From NCBI RefSeq assembly GCF_001425485.1, contig NZ_LMQW01000012.1, forward strand, positions 1 through 42,358: a DNA stretch of 42,358 nt. Reading direction: 5' to 3'. The notes beneath the pieces were generated by a model, which was given only the letters and a program-made list of their open reading frames with translations, did no database searches and was not told the DNA's origin. The DNA comes from Aureimonas sp. Leaf427. Lineage in GTDB: Bacteria; Pseudomonadota; Alphaproteobacteria; Rhizobiales; Rhizobiaceae. The translations under genes were made by a program, and so were the position numbers. Position 1 is the first letter of the stretch. Every line of letters starts with the position of its first letter. Shown here in pieces: positions 23,756-32,396 of this stretch.

Positions 23756-24540
23756 GCTGCGCCACCGGTCTGTGCCCTGTGCCGGGCCAGAAACGATCTC
23801 GCGCGCTCGGTCCGAGGATGGGTAAAGAACACTTCCGGCGGCGCCGTCTCTACGATGCGGCCCTCGTCCATGAAGACGATGCGGTCCGCGACCTCCCTCG
23901 CGAAATGCATCTCGTGCGTCACCACCAGCATGGCCTGCCCTTGCTTTGCCAAGTCGCGCATGACGTTCAGCACCTCCCCCACGAGTTCGGGATCGAGTGC
24001 AGACGTCGGCTCGTCGAACATGATGATAGGCGGGCGCACCGCCAAGGCGCGGGCGATCCCGACGCGCTGCTTCTGCCCGCCGGACAGTGCCGAGGGATAG
24101 GCATCATGTTTCCCCGACAACCCGACGCGATCGAGCAGGGCGGCGGCTTCCACGCGGACGTCTGCCTTCGCTCGCCGCTGGACGTGAAGCGGCGACTCCA
24201 TGACGTTCTCGATCGCCGTCAGATGCGGCCAGAGAGCGAAGCTTTGGAAGACCATGCCGAGTCGGGTGCGCAGGCGCGATAGCTGCCGGTCCGACAAGAA
24301 ACGGCCATCCGGCCGGATGCCGATAGGTTGCCCCTCCAGCGTCACGGCTCCGGAATCGGGCCGCTCGAGCCAGTTCACACATCGCAGCAGTGTGGACTTG
24401 CCGGACCCTGATGGTCCCAGAATGCAGACGGTCTCTCCTTCCGCGACATCGAGATCGATGCCATCCAGAACGAGTTGAGAGCCGAAACGCTTGGACAGAC
24501 CCGCAAGCGACAGGAGGGGAACAGGCGAAGACGACCTCAT
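23752..24540 (-). CDS. Polar amino-acid ABC importer ATP-binding protein (GlnQ/HisP-like)
   Basis: 262 residues. Walker A GPSGSGKST, Q-loop GMVFQSFALWPHLT, signature [17 protein letters not shown], Walker B IIMFDEPTSALDPELVGEV and switch VTHEMHFAREVADRI are all of the GlnQ/HisP type. This class normally serves amino acids, opines and related compounds. The gene overlaps the permease gene before it and the DUF1116 gene after it by four bases each. Confidence 0.94.
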   Translation of the reverse strand: MRSSSPVPLLSLAGLSKRFGSQLVLDGIDLDVAEGETVCILGPSGSGKSTLLRCVNWLERPDSGAVTLEGQPIGIRPDGRFLSDRQLSRLRTRLGMVFQSFALWPHLTAIENVMESPLHVQRRAKADVRVEAAALLDRVGLSGKHDAYPSALSGGQKQRVGIARALAVRPPIIMFDEPTSALDPELVGEVLNVMRDLAKQGQAMLVVTHEMHFAREVADRIVFMDEGRIVETAPPEVFFTHPRTERARSFLARHRAQTGGAA

Positions 24541-25199
24541 CCGCGGTAGCGCCTGGTGCGTCGATCGTAGATCGCGACGAAAGTTTCCACGCCTAGACAG
24601 ATGATCCAGTAGAGGACGATCGCCGATAGAAATGCGGCGAAAGGGACGTAATAGTTGGATTGGATGCTGTTGGAGACGGCTGTCAATTCCGGGACCGCGA
24701 TGATGGCGAGGAACGAGCTGTCCTTCACCACTTGGATCGCCTGATTGCCAAGTGTCGGAACCGTCGAGAGAAAGACGGCCGGCAGCACCACACGGCGCGT
24801 CAGCTGCAACCCGAAAAGGCCGAACGCTTCACCCGCTTCGATCTGGTCTTTGGGAACGCCAAGCCAGCCGCCCTTCAGCGCTTCGGCGACATAGGCCGCA
24901 TTGTACACGACGAGGGTCAAAAGGCCTGCAGTCCAATTGTCGAGCCGCAGGCCATAGAGCGGCAAGGCGTAGTAGACGAGGTAGACGAGCAGCAGAAACG
25001 GCGAACACCTCATCAGAGCCACGAAGAGCAAAACGATCCGCGCGGCGACGCGAAAGCGGCTCATGAGGACGATAGCGAGGAGAATGCCAAGCGCCAGCGC
25101 GCCGGCGAAGCCGAGCATCGCAAAAGCCAGAGTGTTGGTAAAGCCCGCTGCCAGCTCGTCTCGGTGATCCCATACGACATCGATACCTTGAAAGATCAT
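24537..25199 (-). CDS. Polar amino-acid ABC importer permease (HisM/GlnP-like)
   Basis: 220 residues, about five membrane segments. The HisMQ-type coupling loop is recognisable in AYVAEALKGGWLGVPKDQIE, AGEAFGLFGLQLTRRVVLPA, then PTLGNQAIQVVKDSSFLAII. An early MRCSPFLLLVYLVYYALP segment replaces the common RGTPLLVQLF motif, keeping its shape. It overlaps both neighbours by four bases and pairs with the permease at 25196. Confidence 0.92.
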   Translation of the reverse strand: MIFQGIDVVWDHRDELAAGFTNTLAFAMLGFAGALALGILLAIVLMSRFRVAARIVLLFVALMRCSPFLLLVYLVYYALPLYGLRLDNWTAGLLTLVVYNAAYVAEALKGGWLGVPKDQIEAGEAFGLFGLQLTRRVVLPAVFLSTVPTLGNQAIQVVKDSSFLAIIAVPELTAVSNSIQSNYYVPFAAFLSAIVLYWIICLGVETFVAIYDRRTRRYRG

Positions 25200-25837
25200 A
25201 GGCTTGGATACCTCTGTCCGCGCTCCAGCCGCCGCTGCGTGAGCACGAGCGAGGCGACGATCGCAATGTAGAAACCGAGCGCTAGAAGAAGCGGCGGCAG
25301 GGGTTCGTAGGTTTCCGCGCCGATCCGGACGGCTGCCCGCGTGAGATCGACAAGCCCGATGATGGCGACGGCCGGGCTGTTCTTCACGATGACCGTCATC
25401 TCGTTTACCAGCGCCGGGAGCGCCACGCGAACGGCCTGCGGCAGCACGATGCGGCGGATCATCAATGCCCGATGCATGCCGACCGCCCGCGCCGCCTCAA
25501 TCTGCTCCTTTGGAAAGGCATTCAAGACGCCGCGCCAGATTTCCGCGTGGAAGGCGGACGTGTTCAAGCTCATCGAAAGCACCGCCGCGCCGAACGCCGG
25601 AATGTCGAAGCCGACGTTCGGCGCGAGAAAAAAGATCAAAAGCGTCAGGGTCAGAAGGGGCGTCGCCCTCAAGAGACTGATCCAGGCGACAAGCAGCGGC
25701 GTCAGCAAAGGCGGGCGCAGCCATCGGAGCAGGCCAAGCAAAAGTCCGAGGAGCGACCCACAGAGAATGCTACAGATGCCAAGCGCCACCGTGACGAGGC
25801 CGCCCTCGCAAAGGGACCAGAAACCGCCGGTGGTCAC
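25196..25837 (-). CDS. Polar amino-acid ABC importer permease (HisQ/GlnP-like)
   Basis: 213 residues from a GTG start, about five membrane segments. Family motifs are SLLRATPLLTLTLLIFFLAP, FHAEIWRGVLNAFPKEQIEA, ARAVGMHRALMIRRIVLPQA, then VNEMTVIVKNSPAVAIIGL. It starts 11 bp after the binding-protein stop and ends overlapping the second permease gene. The two permeases form the channel. Confidence 0.93.
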   Translation of the reverse strand: MTTGGFWSLCEGGLVTVALGICSILCGSLLGLLLGLLRWLRPPLLTPLLVAWISLLRATPLLTLTLLIFFLAPNVGFDIPAFGAAVLSMSLNTSAFHAEIWRGVLNAFPKEQIEAARAVGMHRALMIRRIVLPQAVRVALPALVNEMTVIVKNSPAVAIIGLVDLTRAAVRIGAETYEPLPPLLLALGFYIAIVASLVLTQRRLERGQRYPSL

Positions 25838-25848
25838 GGGAAACCGCG

Positions 25849-26694
25849 TCAGTATTCCGAAACGAAACCGTCCGGAAGATCAGGAAACGTCGTGCCGAAC
25901 CACTTCGTCTGCAGCGCCTCGATCGTACCGTTCCGGCGCTGCTCCTTCAGGAATTCGTCGAGATAGGCGCGAAGGGTGTCATTTCCCTTCGCCACGGCCC
26001 ATGCGACATAGGTCTTGCTTGAAACGGGCTCCCCGATTTCGAAGACGTCTGGCTTTTCGCGCAGCAGCGTCTGCAAGCCGATGATGTTGTTGACCACATA
26101 GTCGGTCCGGCCGAGCGCGAGATCCTGATAGGCCTCGGGGTAGGACGTGTACTGTTCGGCCTTGCCAAGCTTGCCGCTCGTCTTGGCCAGCAGCGTTTCG
26201 AGTTCGGGCAGGCGCTGATACATGGCACTGCCCGCTTGGATGCCGAAGCTCAAGCCGTTCAGATCGGCAACGGACTTGATGCGATCGTCACCCTTGCGTT
26301 TGACGTAGTAGATGGTGGCCTCGGCGATCGGCACCGTGAAATCGAGGGACTTCTGCCTGTCCTTGGTGATGAGAAGCCCGGTGATCGCTGCGTCGTACTT
26401 GCCGCTGACGACACCGGCGAGAAGGCCGGTGAACGGAATGATCTCCTGCCGGACCTCGATCGGCCCGCGTTCGTTAAGCTTCTCCAAGAGTTCGTTATCG
26501 AAGCCGGTCGGCTTGCCATCTTGGACGAACTCGAAGGGACGGAAATCGTCTTCCGTCACCGCCGTCAGATGACCGCGGGCCTTGATCTCGTCGAGCGACG
26601 CCGCCGAAGCGGAGCCAAACAGGGAGACGACGGCCAAGGCCGTCAAAGAAAGGCGGGGCAACGAACGCGCGCCGACGGTATTTCGCATCTGCAT
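25849..26694 (-). CDS. Amino-acid ABC importer substrate-binding protein (SBP_bac_3)
   Basis: 281 residues with a Sec signal peptide (about 1-32, ending GSASA). The mature protein opens LDEIKARGHLTAVTEDDFRP, FEFVQDGKPTGFDNELLEKL, the standard SBP_bac_3 start, and has TGLLITKDRQKSLDFTVP as its central motif. It lacks the Arg in the usual P-x-F/S-R ligand segment near KSLDFTVPI, so a plain amino acid may not be the ligand; this needs alignment. The ATG at 26694 follows AGGTGAG; an ATG at 26721 would add nine residues before the signal. First gene of the minus-strand operon with the DUF1116 protein and RidA. Confidence 0.9.
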   Translation of the reverse strand: MQMRNTVGARSLPRLSLTALAVVSLFGSASAASLDEIKARGHLTAVTEDDFRPFEFVQDGKPTGFDNELLEKLNERGPIEVRQEIIPFTGLLAGVVSGKYDAAITGLLITKDRQKSLDFTVPIAEATIYYVKRKGDDRIKSVADLNGLSFGIQAGSAMYQRLPELETLLAKTSGKLGKAEQYTSYPEAYQDLALGRTDYVVNNIIGLQTLLREKPDVFEIGEPVSSKTYVAWAVAKGNDTLRAYLDEFLKEQRRNGTIEALQTKWFGTTFPDLPDGFVSEY

Positions 26695-27295
26695 GATACT
26701 CACCTGAACCCAACCTGCCATCGAGAACGGAGCGGACCCGCAAGCAGGTTCGTCTCTGAGACAGTCATAGGATCAGCTATCGGCCCCCGCTTGAAAGCTT
26801 TCCTTTTCCAATCATCCGGCCCGCACCGGGAATTTCCATCTCATTCCGACGGGCCCGCAGGATGCGAAGCGTCGAGCCTCGGTCTCTTCGCAAAAGTTTT
26901 GTCGCGTTTCGCCATCCTCCTGCCGCATCGCTCGACTTCGTTCATCCAGCGCGCCGCCACATTCGATGAGATCGCCGGCTTCTGCGTCTTCGTCGCTCGC
27001 TTGGTTGAAGAACGGACCGGCCTCGTACGCTCCTGAGCGACATCACCGCGATCACCGCTCTTCGGCCCGCGGTCCTAACCGGCAACGGCTGATGATCCCA
27101 ATCGCGGGCTCATGTTCAGCCGACGGCGAACGCCTTGCGAAAGGTCGCAATAATCGTCCGCTAATTGTCTATTTCATGGATAGATTTATCTGTTCGGCTG
27201 TCTGGCAGGCGTTCATCCTTCGGCAAGGTCGTCCATCCGGCGACATGGCACGGCGCGGCATCTCGGGGGATGCTCGTCTTTGAAGGGGAATGACG
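26695..27295. other. 601-bp divergent intergenic region, tauA promoter side AT-rich
   Basis: It separates the minus-strand amino-acid importer operon from tauA. No supported gene was seen. The part at 27160-27195 is AT-rich with TCTAT (27168-27172) facing ATAGA (27180-27184) over 7 bp, and an adjacent AGAT-TT-ATCT dyad. A weak promoter-like pair TTGTCT/TTATCT has a 15-bp spacing. This is the likely regulatory region for the sulfonate genes. The left half holds nothing I recognise. Confidence 0.5.
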
Positions 27296-28306
27296 ATGAA
27301 GACCGCGAACCTGTTTCTGGCCGCCCTCGTGGGCTCCGTCGCGCTTCTGGGGGCCTTCGGCGCCGAGGCCGCGGACAAGAAAGTCACCGTCGCCTACCAG
27401 ACGGATGCCCTCCCCTCCTCCGTCGCGATCGCCAATGGCGAGTTCGCCAAGGCCACGGGCTACGAGATCGACTTCCGCAAGTTCGATTCCGGTGCCGAGA
27501 TCTTCGCCGCGCTCGCCTCCGGCGACGTGCAGGTCGGCTATGTCGGATCGAGCCCCTTCGCGGCGGCGACCTCGCGGGGCCTCGACGTTCGCGCCTTCCA
27601 GCTGGCCTCCATTTCGGGCACCGACGAAGCGCTCGTCGTGCGCGACGGCTCCGGCATCTCCTCGCTCGCCGACCTGAAGGGCAAGAAGCTCGCGGCGGCC
27701 CCGGTCTCGACCGACCATTATCAGCTCCTCGCCCTCATCAAGAGCCTCGGCCTCAGCGAATCCGACGTCGAGGTCTTCGCCATTCCCCAGCCGGAGATCG
27801 TGGCCGCCTATAGTCGCGGGGATATCGACGGCGGTTTCGTCTGGGACCCCGCGCTGAGCGAGCTGAAGAAGAACGGCAAGGTTCTCATCACCTCGAAGGA
27901 GGTCGCCGAGAAAGGCTCGCCCACCTTCTCGGCCTGGGTCGCCGCCGGATCGTTCGCGGACGAGAACCCGGACTTCCTGAAGGCCTTCGCCGGCGTCGTG
28001 AACGCCTCCTACGCCTCCTTTGCCAAGGACCCGGCCGCCTGGGGACCGACGAGCGAGAACGCCAAGGTGCTGGCGCAGTTTCTCGGTGGCACGCCCGAGC
28101 AGCAGGCCGCGGCCCTGAAGAACCTCAACCTTCTGCCCGCCGAGACGCAGGCCTCCGCCGCCTGGCTCGGCGGCGGCGAGGCCTCGGGCGCCGCCAAGAT
28201 CCTCAAGGACACCGCCCAGTTCCTGAAGGACCAGGGCAAGGTCTCGAAGGTCCTCGACAGCTACGCTGCGTTCGTCACGCCATCGGCGGTGGCCCTCACG
28301 AACTAG
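27296..28306 (+). CDS. tauA: Taurine/sulfonate ABC importer substrate-binding protein TauA
   Basis: 336 residues with a signal peptide ([20 protein letters not shown], cleaved near AEAAD). The mature protein tracks TauA closely: [40 protein letters not shown], and later [29 protein letters not shown]. It captures taurine or a similar sulfonate in the periplasm. The ATG at 27296 gives AAGGGG an 8-bp spacer, better than the ATG at 27290. A 100-bp hairpin repeat begins inside its stop codon, before tauB, and may help to keep the binding-protein message more abundant than that of the membrane parts. Confidence 0.92.
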   Translation: MKTANLFLAALVGSVALLGAFGAEAADKKVTVAYQTDALPSSVAIANGEFAKATGYEIDFRKFDSGAEIFAALASGDVQVGYVGSSPFAAATSRGLDVRAFQLASISGTDEALVVRDGSGISSLADLKGKKLAAAPVSTDHYQLLALIKSLGLSESDVEVFAIPQPEIVAAYSRGDIDGGFVWDPALSELKKNGKVLITSKEVAEKGSPTFSAWVAAGSFADENPDFLKAFAGVVNASYASFAKDPAAWGPTSENAKVLAQFLGGTPEQQAAALKNLNLLPAETQASAAWLGGGEASGAAKILKDTAQFLKDQGKVSKVLDSYAAFVTPSAVALTN

Positions 28307-28404
28307 AGCCTGTCAGGTTCATACTGAACCAGACAGGCTCTCGATTCCTTTGTTGTCGTTTGTCTTTTCGGGATAACCGGTTTCCACTTATCCCTGACAA
28401 ACTC
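28305..28404. repeat. Two-hairpin intergenic repeat, copy 2
   Basis: Hairpin 1: AGAGCCTGTC/GACAGGCTCT, a perfect 10-bp stem, continuing (after an A-A mismatch) into GGTTCA-TAC-TGAACC. Hairpin 2: GTTTGTC/GACAAAC outer arms and a perfect GGGATAA/TTATCCC inner stem around an 11-nt loop. The right 62 bases match copy 1 at 56 positions, and several differences fall in paired or loop positions that keep the fold. It starts within the tauA stop codon and ends 75 bp before tauB. Confidence 0.85.
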
Positions 28405-28479
28405 AAAGGCGCAGCCGCGGGCCGCGCGTCTCCTCCCGAGCGCGGCCCGCCCCCATCCAAACCTTCGAGGATACCGGCC

Positions 28480-29268
28480 ATGCTGAAGGTCGATCACGTC
28501 ACCATCCACTTCGAAGGCCGGGACGGCCGAACCGTCCACGCGCTCGACCGCGTCTCGCTCGACATTCCCGAACGCGGGTTCGTCGTGGCCTTGGGAACGT
28601 CCGGCTGCGGCAAGTCCAGCCTGCTCAATGCCATCGCGGGCTTCCTGCCGGTCTCGGAGGGCTCGATCACCCTCGACGGACGCCCGATCGAAGGGCCGGG
28701 CGCCGATCGGGGCGTCGTGTTCCAGAAAGACACGCTGCTGCCCTGGGCGTCCGTATCGGACAACGTCGCCCTCGGGCTGAAATTCGCGGGCGTCGGGCGG
28801 ACCGAGCGCCGCGAGCGCGCCGCGGAGCTGCTGCGGCTCGTCGGGCTCGAGGATTTCGGCGGCGCACACCCTTACGAATTGTCCGGCGGCATGCGGCAGC
28901 GGGTCGGCATCGCCCGCGCGCTCGCGACGGACCCCGACATCCTTCTCATGGACGAGCCCTTCGGCGCGCTCGACAGCATGACTCGCGAGACGATGCAGGC
29001 GCTTCTCGCGCGCATCTGGGACCGGACGGGCAAGCGCATCTTCTTCATCACGCATTCCATCGAGGAAGCGCTGCTTCTGGGCACCGAGGTCGTGGTCATG
29101 TCGCCCCGTCCCGGCCGCATCGTCGCGCGCTACAAGACCGATTTCGTCGAAAGCTTCGTCCGCGACGGGGCGGCGCATGCGATCGCGACCCGGCCCGACT
29201 TCACGGCGCTCGCCGAGGAGATCCGCGGCATCATCCACCGGCCGGAAGCGCGGAGCCTTGCGGCATGA
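28480..29268 (+). CDS. tauB: Taurine/sulfonate importer ATP-binding protein TauB
   Basis: 262 residues. Walker A is GTSGCGKSS, the Q-loop is [14 protein letters not shown], the signature [16 protein letters not shown], Walker [13 protein letters not shown], switch [11 protein letters not shown]. The PWxxV and [11 protein letters not shown] forms are typical of the TauB/SsuB/NrtD group. Walker A has Thr-Ser where Pro/His-Ser is usual, a mild variant. The gene follows the repeat element and overlaps tauC by ATGA at 29265. Confidence 0.92.
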   Translation: MLKVDHVTIHFEGRDGRTVHALDRVSLDIPERGFVVALGTSGCGKSSLLNAIAGFLPVSEGSITLDGRPIEGPGADRGVVFQKDTLLPWASVSDNVALGLKFAGVGRTERRERAAELLRLVGLEDFGGAHPYELSGGMRQRVGIARALATDPDILLMDEPFGALDSMTRETMQALLARIWDRTGKRIFFITHSIEEALLLGTEVVVMSPRPGRIVARYKTDFVESFVRDGAAHAIATRPDFTALAEEIRGIIHRPEARSLAA

Positions 29269-30125
29269 TCGACATCGCCGAACGCTACCACGCCGTCTCG
29301 GACGCGGCGGCCACGACAGACCAGCCGCGCCTCGTGCGCCTGCGCGGCTTCGGCGCGGAAGGGCGCCCGACCAAGGCGATCAGCCTCGTCACCGCCGTCG
29401 TCATCGTCACGGCGTGGTGGCTCGTCTCGCGCTTCGGGCTGGTGTCGCCGCTCTTCCTGCCGAGCCCGGGCGAGGTCGTGGATCAGGCCGTCCTCATCGC
29501 CGCCGACGGCTATGCCGGCGCTTCCCTCTGGAGCCATGTCTCGGCCAGCCTGACGCGCATCGTCACGGCCGCGCTGATCGCCTGTTCGCTCGGCATTCCG
29601 CTCGGCCTCCTCATGGGGCTGAACCGGACGGCCAAGGGCGTGCTCGACGTGCCGATCGAGTTCTACTGGCCGCTGCCGCCGCTGGCTTATCTGCCGCTGA
29701 TGATCATCTGGCTCGGCATCGGCGAAACCTCGAAGATCACGCTCCTCGTGCTCGCCATGTTCGCGCCGATCTGCCTCTCCGCGCAGGCCGGCGTGCGCTC
29801 GCTGCCGCTGGAGCGCGTCAACGGCGCGCTGACGCTCGGCGCCAACAGGCGCCAGCTCTTCCTCGACATCGTCCTGCCCTCGGCCCTGCCCGAAATCCTG
29901 ACGGGCATCCGCATCGCCCTCGGCGTCGGCTGGAGCACGCTGGTGGCGGCCGAGCTGATCGCGGCCAATCGCGGCATCGGCTACATGGTCATGTCCGCCT
30001 CGCATTTCCTGGCCACCGACGTCGTCTTCGTCGGCATCGGCATCATCGCGGTCTGCGCCTTCGCCTTTTCCTCGACAATGCGGCTTCTGGAGCGCAGCCT
30101 CGTGCCCTGGCGGGGAAAAAGCTGA
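29265..30125 (+). CDS. tauC: Taurine/sulfonate importer permease TauC
   Basis: 286 residues with about six membrane segments. The TauC/SsuC hallmark [26 protein letters not shown] is present. So are the coupling loop [40 protein letters not shown] and [20 protein letters not shown]. It forms a homodimeric channel energised by TauB. A TauD dioxygenase is not found next to it; the nearest 2OG-Fe(II) enzyme (30691) is of another subfamily. Confidence 0.92.
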   Translation: MIDIAERYHAVSDAAATTDQPRLVRLRGFGAEGRPTKAISLVTAVVIVTAWWLVSRFGLVSPLFLPSPGEVVDQAVLIAADGYAGASLWSHVSASLTRIVTAALIACSLGIPLGLLMGLNRTAKGVLDVPIEFYWPLPPLAYLPLMIIWLGIGETSKITLLVLAMFAPICLSAQAGVRSLPLERVNGALTLGANRRQLFLDIVLPSALPEILTGIRIALGVGWSTLVAAELIAANRGIGYMVMSASHFLATDVVFVGIGIIAVCAFAFSSTMRLLERSLVPWRGKS

Positions 30126-30213
30126 GACTTCATCGGAAAGGCGACGGGAGCGCCGGGAGACAGACCAAGATTCCAATCTCGTTCGCGTGACGGACAGGAA
30201 GCGACAGGGCGCA

Positions 30214-30435
30214 ATGAAGATCGCGAGACTGATCACCTGGAACGTGAAGCGCTTCGCCCGTCGCCGGCCGCATCCGGCGCCGCAGGGTCACGGCAGCCGG
30301 CGGATCGTCGCGATGGTGGATGCCGGCTTCAGCTACGACGTGATCCGACGCGAGCTCGGCGTGCGCAATGCCGAGATCGACGGCGCCCTTCGGCAGCATG
30401 AGGAAGGCGAACGGTCGTTCCCGCTGCATCCGTGA
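30214..30435 (+). CDS. Small basic protein with a helix-turn-helix-like C-terminal half, unknown function
   Basis: 73 residues from ATG 30214; a GTG at 30187 would give 82. The N-terminal part is very basic (VKRFARRRPHP). The segment RRIVAMVDAGFSYDVIRREL, GVRNAEIDGALRQHEE has the rhythm of a helix-turn-helix, with Gly38 and Gly49 near the turns. I recognise no family. It follows tauC after an 88-bp gap and stands before the inverted-repeat element, so it could be a separate small regulator or just a conserved orphan. The ribosome site is weak (AGGAAG at long distance). Confidence 0.5.
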   Translation: MKIARLITWNVKRFARRRPHPAPQGHGSRRIVAMVDAGFSYDVIRRELGVRNAEIDGALRQHEEGERSFPLHP

Positions 30436-30528
30436 CCGGGCGGCCACGGTCGATGACGCGCAAGAGTGACGCCGCGGGCCATCGGCCAGCCCGCGAACGC
30501 CACCGCTTCGAAGGCCCGTCGACCCTTT

Positions 30529-30691
30529 AGAGCCCAAACCGAAACTCGGACGGGTCGGCTCGGCGGCGCTTTTCGCGCCTCGCTTTGTCGTCGGACTTGC
30601 CGATATCACAAGATATCGGCCGCCTTCGCCTCCTCGCGAGACCCAAAAATCACTCGCCGATCCTCAACCGCCGAATTTCCGTTTGGGCTCT
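30529..30691. repeat. Inverted-repeat-bounded element (MITE- or RIME-like), about 161 bp
   Basis: The left arm (30530-30549, GAGCCCAAACCGAAACTCGG) and the right arm (30671-30690) are complementary at 18 of 20 positions, and the flanking A/T extends the pairing by one. Inside lies a perfect 8-bp hairpin CCGATATC-ACAA-GATATCGG (30600-30619). No coding frame is credible within. The right arm begins immediately after the oxygenase stop codon. Terminal inverted repeats plus internal palindrome fit a non-autonomous mobile element or palindromic intergenic repeat, and it could also end the oxygenase transcript. Confidence 0.75.
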
Positions 30692-31728
30692 CAGCTTGGA
30701 GCGAAGGGCGATCCGGGCACGAGGAGATCGGCGTGATGGGCGCGCGCGACGTCGGGATGCGACCGAAGCCGGCTTTTCAGATGGTTCTGGCCGACCTCCC
30801 GGAAGATCGGATTGAGCGGATCGACGCTGACGCCGCGCTCCTCGCGCTTCAGCTCCGGCGGCAGATCGATGACGGGAACGGTCGCGTCGTAGCGGGCGCC
30901 GAGAAAGAAGGCGACCGAGAACCGCTCGGTTCCCGCCGCCGGCGTGACGACGCCATGGACATCGGCCCTGACGAAACCGTTCGTCGCAAGCTCCAGAAGC
31001 TCGCCCGTGTTGATGACGAAGGTGCCGGGCACGGGCGGCGCGTCGATCCAGACGCCGTCCTCGGTGCGCACGCGAAGCCCCGGCGTCACGTCCTGCAGAA
31101 GCACGGTTACGAGGCCGCCGTCCTTGTGCGCGCCGACGCCCTGGTCGGACCCCGCCTGATCGCGGCCGGGATAGCGGATGATCTTCAGAAGCTGCGAGGG
31201 CTGCGGTTCGTAGATCGGCGCGAAGACGTCCTCGTCCTGATCGAGGGCCGCGGCGAAGGCTTTCAAAAGGTCGATGCCGATGCGCGTGACCTCCGCCTGA
31301 TATCGCAGGAGAAGAGGCTTCAGCTCCGGCAGCGCCTCCGGCCACTGGTTCGGGCCGAGCAGCCGGTTCCAGGGCGGCGTGTCCGGGCCGATCGCGACGG
31401 CCTCGCCTTCGGTGTTGACGTCGAGCTGCTCGCGCCAGTCCTGTTCGCCCCGTGTCCGCTCCAGTCCCGGCCCGTTATAGCCGCGAAAGTGAGGCGACTT
31501 CACCATCTGGATGGCGAGCTTCTCCTCGGCCGGCAGGGCGAAGAAGCGCTTGGCGGCGGAGAGGACGGAGGCGACGAGATCGGGATCGACGCCGTGGCCG
31601 GTCAGATAGAAGAAGCCGTGGTCGTAGAGAATTCGGCGCAGATCGGAGGCGAAGCGGCCGCGCTCTCCGGGCGTCCCGTGGAAGCGCGAGATGTCGAGGG
31701 TGGGCAGAGCTGAGACGTGCACGTTCAT
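30691..31728 (-). CDS. 2-oxoglutarate/Fe(II) oxygenase, isopenicillin N synthase family
   Basis: 345 residues. The N-terminal DIOX_N part (about 8-120) opens LPTLDISRFHGTPGERGRFA and has DHGFFYLTGHGVD and LGPNQWPEALPEL. The catalytic jelly roll has the iron ligands H201, D203 (GVGAHKDGGLVTVLLQD) and H258 (RADVHGVV), and the cosubstrate-binding R269-x-S271 (ERFSVAFFLG). Members hydroxylate, desaturate or ring-close small molecules; some act on thiol compounds. ATG 31728 follows GGAGGAAAA. It stands alone between two sulfonate-type importers and opposite a sulfhydrylase-like gene, which suggests oxidation of an organosulfur compound, though this is context only. Its stop abuts the inverted-repeat element. 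Confidence 0.92.
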   Translation of the reverse strand: MNVHVSALPTLDISRFHGTPGERGRFASDLRRILYDHGFFYLTGHGVDPDLVASVLSAAKRFFALPAEEKLAIQMVKSPHFRGYNGPGLERTRGEQDWREQLDVNTEGEAVAIGPDTPPWNRLLGPNQWPEALPELKPLLLRYQAEVTRIGIDLLKAFAAALDQDEDVFAPIYEPQPSQLLKIIRYPGRDQAGSDQGVGAHKDGGLVTVLLQDVTPGLRVRTEDGVWIDAPPVPGTFVINTGELLELATNGFVRADVHGVVTPAAGTERFSVAFFLGARYDATVPVIDLPPELKREERGVSVDPLNPIFREVGQNHLKSRLRSHPDVARAHHADLLVPGSPFAPS

Positions 31729-32396
31729 CGGGTTTTCCTCCTCTGGCCGATGTCGGATGGCTTCGCCGTCCTGGTGGATGGCGCGTGATCGCGGTGATGG
31801 ACGACAAGGCGCGCCCGCCACGGGCCGCGGGGTCGGGACCGTTTGTCTCCAGCCTCATGAGCGGCGGGCCTCCGCAAACGGCAAGCTGCGAAGGGGCGGT
31901 CCGCCCGTCATCGGACCTTAAGTCCATCCGGATAGTAGATTAAGAAAACTTCATCCATTTCGCGGCCGATTTGGAGAATGTCGCTGACGAAGGCGGCGAT
32001 CTGTCCGAGGGAAAAGCACGCCCGCCCTTCGACGCATCCCGCATTCACCCGGTGCCGCGCCCGTGCGAGCGAGACGGCTTCCGAGATCACACGGTGGACT
32101 TCCGATAGGCGGAGACGCGCTTCCGAGGCGCACGCAGCCCGTCACGCGCCGAAGCCGGCCCGGCACAAAATTATCTATCGGATTTGTGTACTTTTAGAAT
32201 TCGCGTTCGCTTCGGCACTTCGGAACGGAAGATGGCTGTCTCGTCGGAGCCCGCCTCTGCCGCCAGAATGAGTCACGACATCGCGAGGCAGGAGTGAGGG
32301 GCGCGGCCCCGATCCTTTCGCCTTCCGACCGGTCCGTCCTTCCGGGCATTGCCCGACGACCCGCGCCCGACCGAAACATCTGGAGACGATGAGCCC
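31729..32396. other. 668-bp divergent region between oxygenase and sulfhydrylase genes
   Basis: Much of it is less GC-rich than its surroundings. A -10-like TAGAAT (32195-32200) lies upstream of the sulfhydrylase gene with a poor -35. A GATAG-type motif occurs at 31929-31944 and, on the minus strand, near 32167-32182, resembling one upstream of tauA. A 60-codon GTG frame (31908-32090, minus) has no ribosome site and was not called. I found no riboswitch fold I could support. Confidence 0.45.

Noticed and set aside
26236-27036. Plus-strand frame of 266 codons opposite the amino-acid binding protein
   Set aside because: It is mostly antisense to a gene with a strong family match, and the overhanging part has no similarity or ribosome site.
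30691-31728. Assignment as TauD (taurine dioxygenase)
   Set aside because: The neighbouring tauABC invites it, but the HxD...H spacing, R-x-S motif and N-terminal DIOX_N domain are of the isopenicillin N synthase family.
31908-32090. 60-codon minus-strand GTG frame in the oxygenase/sulfhydrylase gap
   Set aside because: Coding-like in composition but no ribosome site, no homology and a weak start. Could be revisited with conservation data.
32100-32396. Possible SAM-II riboswitch upstream of the MetY-like gene
   Set aside because: SAM-II elements are common before methionine genes in Alphaproteobacteria, so I looked, but the conserved pseudoknot sequence could not be found.
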